NCBI GenBank assembly: GCA_024235935.1
Contig: JACKLL010000005.1
Location: 62,001 to 126,000 of the forward strand
DNA length: 64,000 nucleotides
Reading direction: 5' to 3'
From: Rhodoferax sp.
GTDB taxonomy: Bacteria; Pseudomonadota; Gammaproteobacteria; Burkholderiales; Burkholderiaceae_C
Position numbers and translations under genes: made by a program. The notes under the pieces were generated by a model, which was not told where the DNA came from, did no database searches, and was given only the letters and a program-made list of their open reading frames with translations. Positions within the stretch are counted from its first letter, which is position 1. The number at the start of each line of letters is the position of its first letter. Of the stretch, positions 50,498 through 59,900 are shown piece after piece.

Positions 50498-51891
50498 ACG
50501 CCGTCGCGCGGCTGCGGCAGTCGCACCGTCCGGCGGATGGACCGCTGCGCGTGCTGGCGGCCTCGGGCCAGCTGGGCTACGGCATTCCCGAGCCGGCGCT
50601 GCGCCGTGGCATGGCGCGCGCGCCACACTTCGTCGGTTGCGACATGGGGTCGATCGACCCCGGGCCGTACTACCTGGGCGCCGGTGAAATGGCCGCGCCC
50701 GCCGAGATGGTCTACCGCGACCTGGACCTGGTGCTGTGCGCGGCCCTGGATGCCGGCGTCCCGCTGGTCATCGGCAGTGCCGGTACTGCCGGCGCGCGGC
50801 CACACCTGGAGGCCGTCGTGGCCGTGCTGCGGCGCATTGCCGATGCGCGCAGCCTGCGCTTTCGGCTGGTGACGGTGAGCAGCGACATTGCCGCGGAACG
50901 GGTGGTCGGCGCCATCGACGCCGGCCAGCTGGTGCCGATCGGCGCCATCGACATGCCCAGTGCCCAGCAGGTGCACGGCTGCAGCCATATCGTCGGCCAG
51001 TGCGGCACCGACACGCTGATGCAGGCGCTGGCGCTGGGGGCCGATGTCGTGCTCGCCGGGCGCGCCTGCGACACCGCGATCTTTGCCGCCTTGCCGGTGA
51101 TGCTGGGCTATCCGATGGGCCTGGCGCTGCACATGGCCAAGATCATCGAATGCACCTCGCTGTGCTGCCAGCCGGGTGGTCGCGATGCGATGCTGGCCGA
51201 ACTCACGATGGAGGCGTTCACGCTCGAGAGCATGAATCCCGACGCCCATGCGACGCCGGCATCGGTGGCTGCGCATGCGCTTTACGAGCAGGCCGATCCC
51301 CTGTCGGTCGAAGAGCCTGAAGGGGTGCTGTTGCTGGATGAGGCGCAGTACGAGGCGCTCGATGCCCATCGCACGCGGGTCCGGGGCGCGCGCTTCGTGG
51401 CGCGCGACAAACCCAGCGTGAAGGTCGAAGGCGCCAGTCTGGTCGGCCAGCGGGTGGTGCTTCTGGCCGGCGTCGCGGATCCCGGCTTTCTCGACCGGTT
51501 GCCGCAGGCGCTGGGCCTTGTGGAGCAACGCGTGCGTGCACTGGTGCCGGGCGACTGGGCGGTATATCCGCATATCTACGGGCAGGGCGCCGTTCGGCCG
51601 CTGGCGGAGGGTACACTGCGCGCCGGTGAAGCGGGTCTGGTACTCGAGTTCATCGCGCCGCAGGTCGCGCTGGCCCGGACCGCGGCGGGCGTGTTCAAGC
51701 AGAATCTGCTGCACTACGGATATCCGGGCCGGAAGTCGACTGCTGGCAACCTCGCGTTTGCGTTCACGCCCAGCGAAGTCGATGCCCATGCGGCGTACCG
51801 GTTCGTGCTCTACCACGTGATGCAGGATGTGTCGACCATCGACCTTTTTGCCTTGAATGCCATCGATGTCGACGGGCAGCACGTCCACTGA
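50494..51891 (+). CDS. AtuA/DUF1446-family protein
   Basis: A 465-residue protein of the acyclic terpene utilisation AtuA (DUF1446) family: VLAASGQLGYGIPEPALRRG, FVGCDMGSIDPGPYYLG, HGCSHIVGQCGTDTLMQALA, VVLAGRACDTAIFAALPVML and HMAKIIECTSLCCQPGGRDA. The start is GTG at 50494 (GTGA overlap with the DUF4387 gene). AtuA is required for terpenoid-acid catabolism in Pseudomonas but its reaction is unclear; members are also found with hydratases and lyases for branched acids, as here. Confidence 0.9.
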   Translation: MNAVARLRQSHRPADGPLRVLAASGQLGYGIPEPALRRGMARAPHFVGCDMGSIDPGPYYLGAGEMAAPAEMVYRDLDLVLCAALDAGVPLVIGSAGTAGARPHLEAVVAVLRRIADARSLRFRLVTVSSDIAAERVVGAIDAGQLVPIGAIDMPSAQQVHGCSHIVGQCGTDTLMQALALGADVVLAGRACDTAIFAALPVMLGYPMGLALHMAKIIECTSLCCQPGGRDAMLAELTMEAFTLESMNPDAHATPASVAAHALYEQADPLSVEEPEGVLLLDEAQYEALDAHRTRVRGARFVARDKPSVKVEGASLVGQRVVLLAGVADPGFLDRLPQALGLVEQRVRALVPGDWAVYPHIYGQGAVRPLAEGTLRAGEAGLVLEFIAPQVALARTAAGVFKQNLLHYGYPGRKSTAGNLAFAFTPSEVDAHAAYRFVLYHVMQDVSTIDLFALNAIDVDGQHVH

Positions 51892-51900
51892 AAGCCATCC

Positions 51901-52695
51901 ATGCCATCGACCTTGCCCCTTCCCAAGTACCACCAGATCTATCTGGTCTTGCGCGAACAACTGCATGAAGGCCACTTCGCGCAGGGGCTGCCGCCGGAGA
52001 TGGCGCTGAGCAAGGAGTTCGGTGCCGGACGTGTCACCGTGCGCAGGGCCCTGGAGCAGCTCGCGGCCGAGGGGCTGATCGTGCGCCAGGCAGGCCGCGG
52101 CACCCACCCGGCGCCGAGCAAGGCCACTGCAAAAGCGGCCGACGCGGGTCGCGGCCGCGCCGTCAAGGCCAAGGGCATGACCGGCTTGCTGGAGAACATC
52201 GTCAGCATGAGTCTGCGCACCTCGGTCAAGGTGCTGGAGTTGCGCGTGGTCAGCGCGTCCGACGCCGTGGCCGACGCGCTGCAGATCGCGCCGGGCAGCA
52301 AGGTGCAGAAGGCGGTGCGCCGGCGCAGCTCCAAGCTCGGCCCGGTATCGCACATCACGACCTACGTGCCGGAGGAACTGACGCGCGGGTTCGGCCGCAA
52401 GGACCTGTTGCGCATGCCGATCCTGCGCCTGATCGAGGAGTCCGGTGTCGAGATGGGGCGCGCCCACCAGACCGTGTCGGCACGCCAGGCGGACGCCGCC
52501 GTCGCGGCGGAGCTGGGTGTGGCTGTGGGCACGGCGCTGCTGGCCGTGCGCCGACTGGTGTTCGACAGCCAGGACCGACCGGTGCAGTGGCTGCACGGGC
52601 TGTACCGACCGGACCGTTACGAATACCAGATGGACATATCGCAGGTGGGCAGCATCGACGCCCGCATTTCCGTCAAGGAGAACCTCTCGGAATGA
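51901..52695 (+). CDS. GntR-family regulator with UTRA domain (HutC-like)
   Basis: A 264-residue regulator: winged helix at residues 5-75 (PPEMALSKEFGAGRVTVRRA, AEGLIVRQAGRGTHPAP), a basic Ala/Lys linker and a UTRA ligand domain (residues about 95-260; VSHITTYVPEELTRGF, LLAVRRLVFDSQDRPVQWLH and the YRPDRYEYQMDIS end). UTRA domains sense small effectors, often pathway intermediates. Its location within the operon and the two identical-type operators 20 kb apart make it the best candidate regulator of both. Confidence 0.9.
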   Translation: MPSTLPLPKYHQIYLVLREQLHEGHFAQGLPPEMALSKEFGAGRVTVRRALEQLAAEGLIVRQAGRGTHPAPSKATAKAADAGRGRAVKAKGMTGLLENIVSMSLRTSVKVLELRVVSASDAVADALQIAPGSKVQKAVRRRSSKLGPVSHITTYVPEELTRGFGRKDLLRMPILRLIEESGVEMGRAHQTVSARQADAAVAAELGVAVGTALLAVRRLVFDSQDRPVQWLHGLYRPDRYEYQMDISQVGSIDARISVKENLSE

Positions 52696-52744
52696 GGCAT
52701 TTGCAGGCCCGTCGCAGGGCCCGGGACACATGAGCAGGGACACC

Positions 52745-54025
52745 ATGAGCAGCACACAGCCGGAACCGGCGCGCACACTGGCGCAGAAACTGATTGCGAA
52801 GGCCGCAGGCAAGCACCATGTGGCCGTGGGCGAGATCGTCAATTGCCGGGTCGACCTGGCGATGTTCCACGACTCGTCCGGGCCGCGCCGGCTCAAGCCC
52901 ATGCTCGAAGAGCTGGGCGCCACGATCTGGGACAAGTCACGTGTGGTGCTGGTGATGGACCACTATGTACCCGAGCAGGACGACGAATCCCGCAAGATCG
53001 TGCGTATCGCGCGCGACTGGGCGCGCGAGCAGGACCTGCCCCACGTCTACGACAGCATCGGCATCTGCCATGTGGTGCTGCCGCAGAAGGGGCACATCCG
53101 CCCCGGCATGTTCTGTGTCGGTGGCGACTCGCATTCGCCCACCGGTGGTGCCTTCGGTGCCTATATGTTCGGCATCGGCTCCACCGAGATGCTCGGTGTC
53201 GTCGTGACCGGCGAACTGTGGGTCCGGGTGCCGCAGACACTGCGCATGCAGTGGCACAACCGCCTGCCGACGGGGCTGACGGCCAAGGACATGATGCTGC
53301 ACATGATCGGGCGTTTCGGCATGAACGGCGGCCAGTACCAGGCGGTCGAGTTCTGCGGCAGCGCCGTGCAGGCCTTGTCGATGCCCGAGCGCATGACCTT
53401 GTCCAACATGAGTGCCGAGATGGGCGCGCAGGCGGGCCTGATCGCACCCGACGCCACGACGCGCGACTGGCTGGCACAGGCAGGCGTCATCATGGACGAG
53501 ACCGGTGACTGGTACACCGATGACGCAGCCGACGCGCAGACCTTCACATTCGATGCAGCCACGCTGGTGCCCCAGGTCGCGGCGCCACACAGCCCGGCCA
53601 ATGCCGGTGCGGTGACGGAGTTTTCCAAGGTGCCGGTACAGGTGGCCTATATCGGCGCCTGCACGGGTGCCAAGCTCGACGATCTGCGCGCGGCGGCATC
53701 GGTGCTGCGGGGCCAGCATGTGGCCGCCGGTGTACAGCTGATGGTGGCGCCGGCCAGCCTGCATGACCAGGATCTGGCCGAGCGTGAAGGGGTGATGCAG
53801 GTGCTGCGCGACGCCGGCGCCCAGGTGCTGGCCACAGCCTGCGGCGCCTGCTCGGGCTACGGTGGCAGCATTCCCGATGGCGCCCATGTGATCGCCACGA
53901 CCGCACGCAACTTCAAGGGCCGCATGGGCTCGGCCACGGCCCAGGTCTTCCTGGCGTCGCCCTATACGGTGGCCGCTTCCGCGCTGCGCGGCAGCATCAG
54001 CGACCCGCGCGAGGTGATGGCATGA
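52745..54025 (+). CDS. Aconitase-superfamily hydratase, large subunit (LeuC/DmdA-like)
   Basis: A 426-residue Fe-S hydratase large subunit. The three cluster cysteines are Cys306 (YIGACTGAKLDDL), Cys366 and Cys369 (TACGACSGYGG). Other motifs: VMDHYVPEQDDES, FCVGGDSHSPTGGAFGAYMF and GIGSTEMLGVVVTGELWVRV. Length and motifs are those of LeuC/homoaconitase/2,3-dimethylmalate dehydratase rather than aconitase A. Being followed by a small subunit, a flavoprotein and an isocitrate-lyase-family lyase, it probably (de)hydrates an alkyl- or dialkylmalate. ATG at 52745 follows CAGGGA; an in-frame ATG 15 bases upstream is an alternative. Confidence 0.9.
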   Translation: MSSTQPEPARTLAQKLIAKAAGKHHVAVGEIVNCRVDLAMFHDSSGPRRLKPMLEELGATIWDKSRVVLVMDHYVPEQDDESRKIVRIARDWAREQDLPHVYDSIGICHVVLPQKGHIRPGMFCVGGDSHSPTGGAFGAYMFGIGSTEMLGVVVTGELWVRVPQTLRMQWHNRLPTGLTAKDMMLHMIGRFGMNGGQYQAVEFCGSAVQALSMPERMTLSNMSAEMGAQAGLIAPDATTRDWLAQAGVIMDETGDWYTDDAADAQTFTFDAATLVPQVAAPHSPANAGAVTEFSKVPVQVAYIGACTGAKLDDLRAAASVLRGQHVAAGVQLMVAPASLHDQDLAEREGVMQVLRDAGAQVLATACGACSGYGGSIPDGAHVIATTARNFKGRMGSATAQVFLASPYTVAASALRGSISDPREVMA

Positions 54026-54567
54026 CGGCGACCCTGAACAACGCGGTGTCGGCCCCGCGCGCCACCGGCGCAAGCGTGCACCGGGTCTGGAAGCTCGGCG
54101 ACGACATCGATACCGACGTGCTGGCGCCGGGCGCCTACATGAAGCTGGGCATCGACGGCATCGCGCCGCATTGCCTGGAGTCGGTGCGGCCGGAGTTTGC
54201 GACTGCCGTGCGACCGGGTGACGTCGTGGTGGCGGGCGTGAACTTCGGCATCGGCTCTTCGCGTGAACAGGCTGCGGGTGCGCTGGTGCATCTGGGCGTG
54301 CGTGCCGTGATCGCGCCTTCGTTCAGTGGCCTGTACTTTCGCAATGCCTTCAATCTCGGGCTGCTGCTGCTCACCTGTCCGCGCGCCGGCGAAGTGCGCG
54401 ATGGCGCGTCGGTGGTGCTCGATCTGCAGGCCTTGACGGTCACGACCGACGCAGGCGTGGTGCTGCCCTGCGAGCCGATTCCGGATTTCCTGCTGGCCAT
54501 GGTGGCCGCCGGCGGCCTGCTGAACCAGTTGCGCCTGCGCATGGGCGCCCAGGGAGGGAAGACATGA
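54022..54567 (+). CDS. Aconitase-superfamily hydratase, small subunit (LeuD/DmdB-like)
   Basis: A 181-residue swivel domain subunit: WKLGDDIDTDVLAPGAYMKL, GVNFGIGSSREQAAGALVHL and RAVIAPSFSGLYFRNAFNLG. The conserved GSSREQA loop contacts the substrate. It overlaps the large-subunit gene and the flavoprotein gene by four bases each. It is close in length to isopropylmalate isomerase small subunits, but genomic context points to catabolism. Confidence 0.9.
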   Translation: MTATLNNAVSAPRATGASVHRVWKLGDDIDTDVLAPGAYMKLGIDGIAPHCLESVRPEFATAVRPGDVVVAGVNFGIGSSREQAAGALVHLGVRAVIAPSFSGLYFRNAFNLGLLLLTCPRAGEVRDGASVVLDLQALTVTTDAGVVLPCEPIPDFLLAMVAAGGLLNQLRLRMGAQGGKT

Positions 54568-55961
54568 CGGGCACTGAATTGCAGATCGTGCGCACGCCAT
54601 CGCTGGCCGATGCGCCCCATGTTCCGGTGCTCATTGTCGGCGCCGGCGCCTGCGGGCTGACGGCGGCGATCGGCCTGCGCGAGCGCGGCATCGACTGCGT
54701 GCTGCTCGAGCGCGACGCATTGCCGCAAGGATCCACGGCACTTTCCTCGGGCTTCATTCCGGCGGCCGGAACCCGGCTGCAAAAGTCGCTGGGCATTGAA
54801 GATTCCCGCGAAAGCTTTGCACAGGATGTGCAGGCCAAGGCCCATGGCGATGCAGCGCAGCACCTGGTCGAGGCCTACACCCGCGCGGTCGCGCAGGCGA
54901 TCGATGCGCTGGAGCAGCGCCACGGCATCGTGTTCGAAGTGCTCGACGGCTTCCTCTACCCGGGCCACCGCGCGCGGCGCATGCATGCCGTGCCCGAACA
55001 CACCGGCGCCGCGCTGATGGCCTGCCTGCAGCGGGCCGTAACAGCCGCCGGGGCCGACATCCTGACCGACGCGCTGGTGCGGGTGCTCTATGTCGATGCG
55101 GACGACCGCGTGCTGGGCCTGGGCTGCACGCGGCCCGACGGCACACGGGAGACGCTGGCCTGCGATGTGCTTTTGCTCGCCTGCAATGGCTATGGTGGCA
55201 ACGCAGCCATGGTGTCCGAGCTGCTGCCCGAGATGGGCGAGGCGATCTTTGCCGGCCATGTCGGCAATGACGGGAGTGCCATTGCGTGGGGGCGCCAGAT
55301 CGGTGCCGGGCTGGCCGATCTGGGGGGCTACCAGGGCCATGGCTCCTGGGTGGTGCCGCAGGGTGCGCTCATGAGCTGGGCCGTCATGATGCAGGGGGGT
55401 GTGCAAATCAATACCGAGGGTCGGCGGTTCCACGACGAAACCCTGGGCTACTCGGAAGCGGCGGTGCATGTGCTGGCCCAGCCCGGCGGGATGGCCTTCA
55501 ATGTGTTCGACGCACCGCTGCTCGCGCTGGCGCGGACCTTCCCCGACTATTGCGATGCCGAAAAGGCCGGTGCCCTGCGCACGGCTGCTTCGGTCGAAGA
55601 CCTGGCGCAGCTGATCGGCTGCGATCCCGCTGCGCTGCGCGAGACGCTGGCCGCGGTGGGGCCGCAGCAGGGCGAGGATGGTTTCGGACGCCGCTTTCAG
55701 CGCCCATTGCAGCCGCCGTACTACGCGGTCAGGGTCACCGGCGCCTTGTTCCATACCCAGGGCGGCCTGGATATCGATGCGTCCTGCCGGGTACTGCATG
55801 CCGATGGCACGCCGTTCGGCAATCTGCTGGCAGCCGGCGGTGCCGCCCGCGGCGTGTCGGGCAACGCCGTCTGGGGCTACCTGTCGGGCAACGGCCTGCT
55901 CAGCGCGGTCGGCGGTGGGTGGGTGGCGGCCGCGACGGCGGCCGACCTGCTGAAGCACTGA
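54564..55961 (+). CDS. FAD-dependent oxidoreductase (FrdA/succinate dehydrogenase flavoprotein-like)
   Basis: A 465-residue flavoprotein: FAD motif VLIVGAGACGLTAAIGLRER, ALSSGFIPAAGTRLQKSLGI loop, GAALMACLQRAVTAAGADIL and the C-terminal FAD motif GNLLAAGGAARGVSGNAVWG, then LSGNGLLSAVGGG. It belongs with fumarate reductase/3-ketosteroid dehydrogenase-type enzymes that act on a C-C bond next to a carboxyl or carbonyl. With a hydratase and a lyase next to it, a succinate-to-maleate or fumarate type desaturation (or the reverse) is a plausible job. No Fe-S or membrane partner subunits are nearby. Confidence 0.88.
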   Translation: MTGTELQIVRTPSLADAPHVPVLIVGAGACGLTAAIGLRERGIDCVLLERDALPQGSTALSSGFIPAAGTRLQKSLGIEDSRESFAQDVQAKAHGDAAQHLVEAYTRAVAQAIDALEQRHGIVFEVLDGFLYPGHRARRMHAVPEHTGAALMACLQRAVTAAGADILTDALVRVLYVDADDRVLGLGCTRPDGTRETLACDVLLLACNGYGGNAAMVSELLPEMGEAIFAGHVGNDGSAIAWGRQIGAGLADLGGYQGHGSWVVPQGALMSWAVMMQGGVQINTEGRRFHDETLGYSEAAVHVLAQPGGMAFNVFDAPLLALARTFPDYCDAEKAGALRTAASVEDLAQLIGCDPAALRETLAAVGPQQGEDGFGRRFQRPLQPPYYAVRVTGALFHTQGGLDIDASCRVLHADGTPFGNLLAAGGAARGVSGNAVWGYLSGNGLLSAVGGGWVAAATAADLLKH

Positions 55962-55991
55962 ATTCCTGGCATCCAGATCACGAGGTACTCC

Positions 55992-56852
55992 ATGTCCACT
56001 TCCTTCAAGACACGCCTGCAACAGCCCCGGGTGCTGCTGGCGCCCGGCATCTACGACGCACTGACCGCGTTGATCGCCGAACAGAGCGGTTTCGAGGCCT
56101 TGTACCTGTCGGGCGCGTCGATTGCCTACACCCGGCTTGGCCGCTCCGACGTCGGATTGACCACGGCCACCGAGGTGGCCGACACGCTGGCACGGATCAC
56201 CGAACGGGTGGCGGTGCCGGTCATCGTCGATGCCGACACCGGCTTCGGCAACGCGCTCAATACCATGCGTACCGTGCGCCTGTTCGAGCGTGCGGGCGCC
56301 GCCATGCTGCAGCTCGAGGACCAGACCTTTCCGAAGCGCTGTGGCCACCTCGACGGCAAGACGGTGGTGCCGGTGGCCGAGATGTGCGGCAAGCTCAAGG
56401 CCGCGCTGGATGCGCGCACCTCGGACCAGACGCTGATCCTGGCGCGTACCGACGCGCTGGCCGTGGAAGGCTGGGAGGCGACAATGGCACGTGCAGAGGC
56501 CTATCTCGCCTGCGGTGTCGATGCGCTGTTCATCGAGGCCCTGCGCTCGCCGGAGCAGATGGACAAGGCCTGCGCGCAGTTCGCCGGCCGCATCCCGCTG
56601 CTGGCCAACATGGTCGAAGGCGGGCTGACGCCGGTGCAGGGGGCTGACGCACTGGGCGAGCGCGGGTTCCGGATCGTGATCTATCCGGGTGGCACGGCCC
56701 GTGCGGCGGCGTTTGCGCTGCAGACCTACTATGGCAGCCTGCATCGGCACCAGAGCACCTTGCCCATGCGCGAACAGATGCTCGATTTCGATCAGCTCAA
56801 TGCCGTGATCGGGACGCCGGAGCTGCTGGCATTGGGTCAGCGCTACGAATAG
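55992..56852 (+). CDS. Isocitrate lyase/PEP mutase-family carbon-carbon lyase
   Basis: A 286-residue TIM-barrel lyase. Motifs: VIVDADTGFGNALNTMRTV (Mg-binding Asp residues about 80 and 82), LQLEDQTFPKRCGHLDGK with catalytic Cys117 (KRCGH lid), ILARTDALAVEGW and ANMVEGG. The KRCGH motif is shared by methylisocitrate lyase and 2,3-dimethylmalate lyase and absent from PEP mutase and oxaloacetate decarboxylases. It would cleave a substituted malate to a 2-oxo acid and a carboxylate. An immediate terminator hairpin follows, ending the operon that began at 44718. Confidence 0.9.
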   Translation: MSTSFKTRLQQPRVLLAPGIYDALTALIAEQSGFEALYLSGASIAYTRLGRSDVGLTTATEVADTLARITERVAVPVIVDADTGFGNALNTMRTVRLFERAGAAMLQLEDQTFPKRCGHLDGKTVVPVAEMCGKLKAALDARTSDQTLILARTDALAVEGWEATMARAEAYLACGVDALFIEALRSPEQMDKACAQFAGRIPLLANMVEGGLTPVQGADALGERGFRIVIYPGGTARAAAFALQTYYGSLHRHQSTLPMREQMLDFDQLNAVIGTPELLALGQRYE

Positions 56853-56887
56853 CCGGGCTGTGCGCCGCAGACGGCGCAATAGCCCGG
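56853..56887 (+). terminator. Two-part nested hairpin at the end of the catabolic operon
   Basis: The outer stem CCGGGCT/AGCCCGG (7 bp) encloses the inner stem TGCGCCG/CGGCGCA with loop CAGA. It begins right after the stop codon; no T run follows, so it could also protect the 3-prime end. Confidence 0.65.
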
Positions 56888-56994
56888 GGCGGTGCAAGGC
56901 ATGGCCGTCTGCCAGGGCGCTTGCCTGCACGGGAGCCCGGGTCGCGGCAGAATGGGGGGTCTTTGCTATTCGCCGCGGCCGCGCAGCCACCACC

Positions 56995-59900
56995 ATGACC
57001 GACATCCAGACCTGGCTCGAATCCCAAGGTCTTGCCAGATACGCTGCTGAATTCATTGCCCAGGACATCACCGTCGATCTGCTGGCAGACCTGAGCGATG
57101 CCGATCTGCGCGAACTGGGCGTGGCGTCGCTCGGGGACCGCAAGCGCATTCTCAAGGCGGCAACCGAGGTTCCTGCGGGTGCGGTTGCTATCGCACCCGC
57201 GCCAGCGGGTGTCATCGCGGCGAGCACTGCGCCGCCGCTGCGCAGCCTGACCGTCCCGGAAGAGGGGGAGCGCCGCCATGCCACGGTGATGTTCTCGGAT
57301 CTGACGGGTTATACGGCACTGAACGAGGCTTTCGACCCGGAAGAGGTCGAGGAGATCATGTCGCGGATCAAGCGCGAGGCGATCGCAGTCATCGAACGCC
57401 ATGGCGGACGGGTCAACCAGTTCGTCGGCGACGAGGTGATGGCGATGTTCGGCGTACCGGTGGCGCGGCGGGACGACGCCCGCCGCGCGATCCGCGCCGC
57501 ACTCGAACTGCACCGTACGGTCGACGGCATTGCCGCCGGCGTCTCCGAGCGACTGGGCCGGGTGCTGTCGATGCACACCGGACTGCATACCGGGCTGGTG
57601 ATTGCGCGGCGCAGTGATTCGCGCTCCGGCGACTACACGCTGACCGGCGACACCGTCAATACCGCGGCGCGGCTGCGCGGCCTGGCGCAACCGGGCGAGG
57701 TCGTGGTCAGTCCGCAGACCTGGCAACAGGTGTCCGACCACTTCGAAGGGGAGGCGGGCCAGGCGATCGAGGTCAAGGGCAAGGAGCGCCCGCTGGTGCC
57801 CTACCGCATCGTCGGCGAACGGGCCATGCCCAAGGGCGGCATGCGTCCGCTGGTCGGCCGGGCCGAGGAGGTGCAGCAGTTCGAGACACTGGTGCATGCC
57901 TGCCTGTCACGACACCGGGGGCGCATTGTCTTCGTGCGGGGTGACCCGGGCCTGGGCAAGTCACGGCTGGTGGCGGAGTTTCTCGATCTGGCCCGTGAAC
58001 GCGGCCTGGTCTGCCATGCGACGATGATTCTCGACTTCGGCGCCCGCACCGGGCACGACGCGATCCGCAAGCTGATGCAAAGCCTGATGGGCCTGGCACC
58101 GGATGCCGACGAGGCCAGCCGGCGCGACGCGATCGTGCGCTCGGCGCTGCGGGGGGCGGACGGTGCCGATCTCACGCCCTTCATGTTCGATCTGCTCGAC
58201 GTGACGCCGCCGGCGCCGGTGCGTGCCTTGCTGTCGGCGGTCGAGGATGAAACCCGGCGAGCCCAGGCGGTCGAGGCGCTCGGGCAGCTGGTGCGGCAAC
58301 AGGCTGCACTGGCACCGACGCTGCTGCTGATCGAGGACATCCACTGGGCCGATCCGCTGGCACTGCGCCAGCTCGGACCCTGGCTGGCATTGACGGCCAG
58401 CATGCCGCTGCTGGTCATGTTCACAACCCGCTTTTCCGGTGACCCCAGTGTGGGCGAGTGGCGCAGCGTGCTGCACAGCCTGCCGGTGTCGAGCATGGAC
58501 CTGGGGCCGCTGGAGACCGCAGACGCGATGCGCCTGGCTGCGGGCGCTGCCGCCATTTCCGAAAGCCTGCTGCGCAGTTGCGTCGAACGCGCCGAGGGCA
58601 ATCCGCTGTTTCTGGAGCAATTGCTGCTCAATGCCGGCGATGAGGGCGCCACCAGCCTGCCGGGTTCGATCCAGGCCTTGATCCAGGCCCGGATGGACCG
58701 CCTTGCCCCGCCCGACAAGAATGCCCTGCAGGCCGCGGCCGTGCTGGGCCAGAGTGCCTCGCTGGCAGCGATCCGGCATCTGGTGGGCGACCCGGCCTAC
58801 GATGCGGCGCGGCTGATCGATCAGTTCCTGCTGCGTCCGGAAGGCGACGATCTGGTGTTCTGCCATGCACTGATCCGCGATGGTGCCTATGCGTCATTGC
58901 TGCACGCACGGCGGCGCCAGCTGCACCAGGAGGCCGCTGCCTGGATCCTGCCGCAGGACGCGGCACTGGCGGCCGAGCACTACGAACGCGCCGAGGATTC
59001 GCGCGCGGCCGAGGCCTATCTGCAGGCTGTTGCGCAAGCGGCGGCGCAATACCATTTTGCCGAGGCACTGGAACTGGTGCAGCGCGCGCTGCGCCTGCCG
59101 GACACCGGGGATAGGGATTTTGCCCTCAAGCTCAAGCGCAGCCGTCTGCTGCTGGCACTGGGCCATGCGGTGCGTGCCATCGAAGCGGGCGAGCAGGCGC
59201 TCGAGGTGGCCCCCACGGGGGGCGAACGGGCACTGGCGCTGATCGCGATGGCCTCGGGCATGCGCTACGTCGATCGCTTTGTCGATGGCCTGGAGTTGCT
59301 GGCCGAGGCCGAGCCGCTGGCGCAGGAGGCGGGGCTGACGCTCGAACTCTCGGGTCTTTATGAGCTGCGCGGCAATCTGCTGTTCACGCTGGGCCGGGCC
59401 CGGGAGTGCCAGCAGTCCCATGAGATGGCGCTGGACCTGGCCCGCCAGGCCGGCTCGGCAGAGGCCGAATGTGCGGCTTTGGGCGGGGTGGGCGATGCCC
59501 ATTACGCGCAGGGCCGCGTGCTCAGCGGCAGCGAGTTGATCCTGCGATGTGTCGAGATGGCACGCGAGAAGGGCTTTCTGAAGGTCGAGATCGCCTATCT
59601 GCCGATGGTTTCCTGGTCCAGCTACTACATGCTCGACGTCTCCAAGGCGCTCGAAGTGGCCCGGCGAGCGGTCGAGCAGTCAAGCCGGATGAAGAACCCG
59701 CGCTCGGAAATGATGGCGCGCTCACAACTGGTGATGATCGATGGCTGCATCTGCGGCAATTTCCGCGAGAACCTGCCCCATATCGACCGGGCGCTGGAAC
59801 TGGCCACGACCATGGGAAGTTCGAGGTTCATCGGAGTTTCATGGTTTTTTCGGTCCATGTTGTTTCTTCGCAATGGCGACGCGACTGCGGCGCGAGAGAA

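Noticed and set aside
50452..52935. An 827-codon reverse-strand open frame across the AtuA and GntR genes
   Set aside because: Antisense shadow of well-supported forward genes, no recognisable domain.
54135..57284. A 1049-codon reverse-strand open frame across the hydratase, flavoprotein and lyase genes
   Set aside because: It is antisense to four recognisable forward genes, has low-complexity His/Gln/Arg/Gly-rich translation and no family motif; such shadows are expected in GC-rich DNA.
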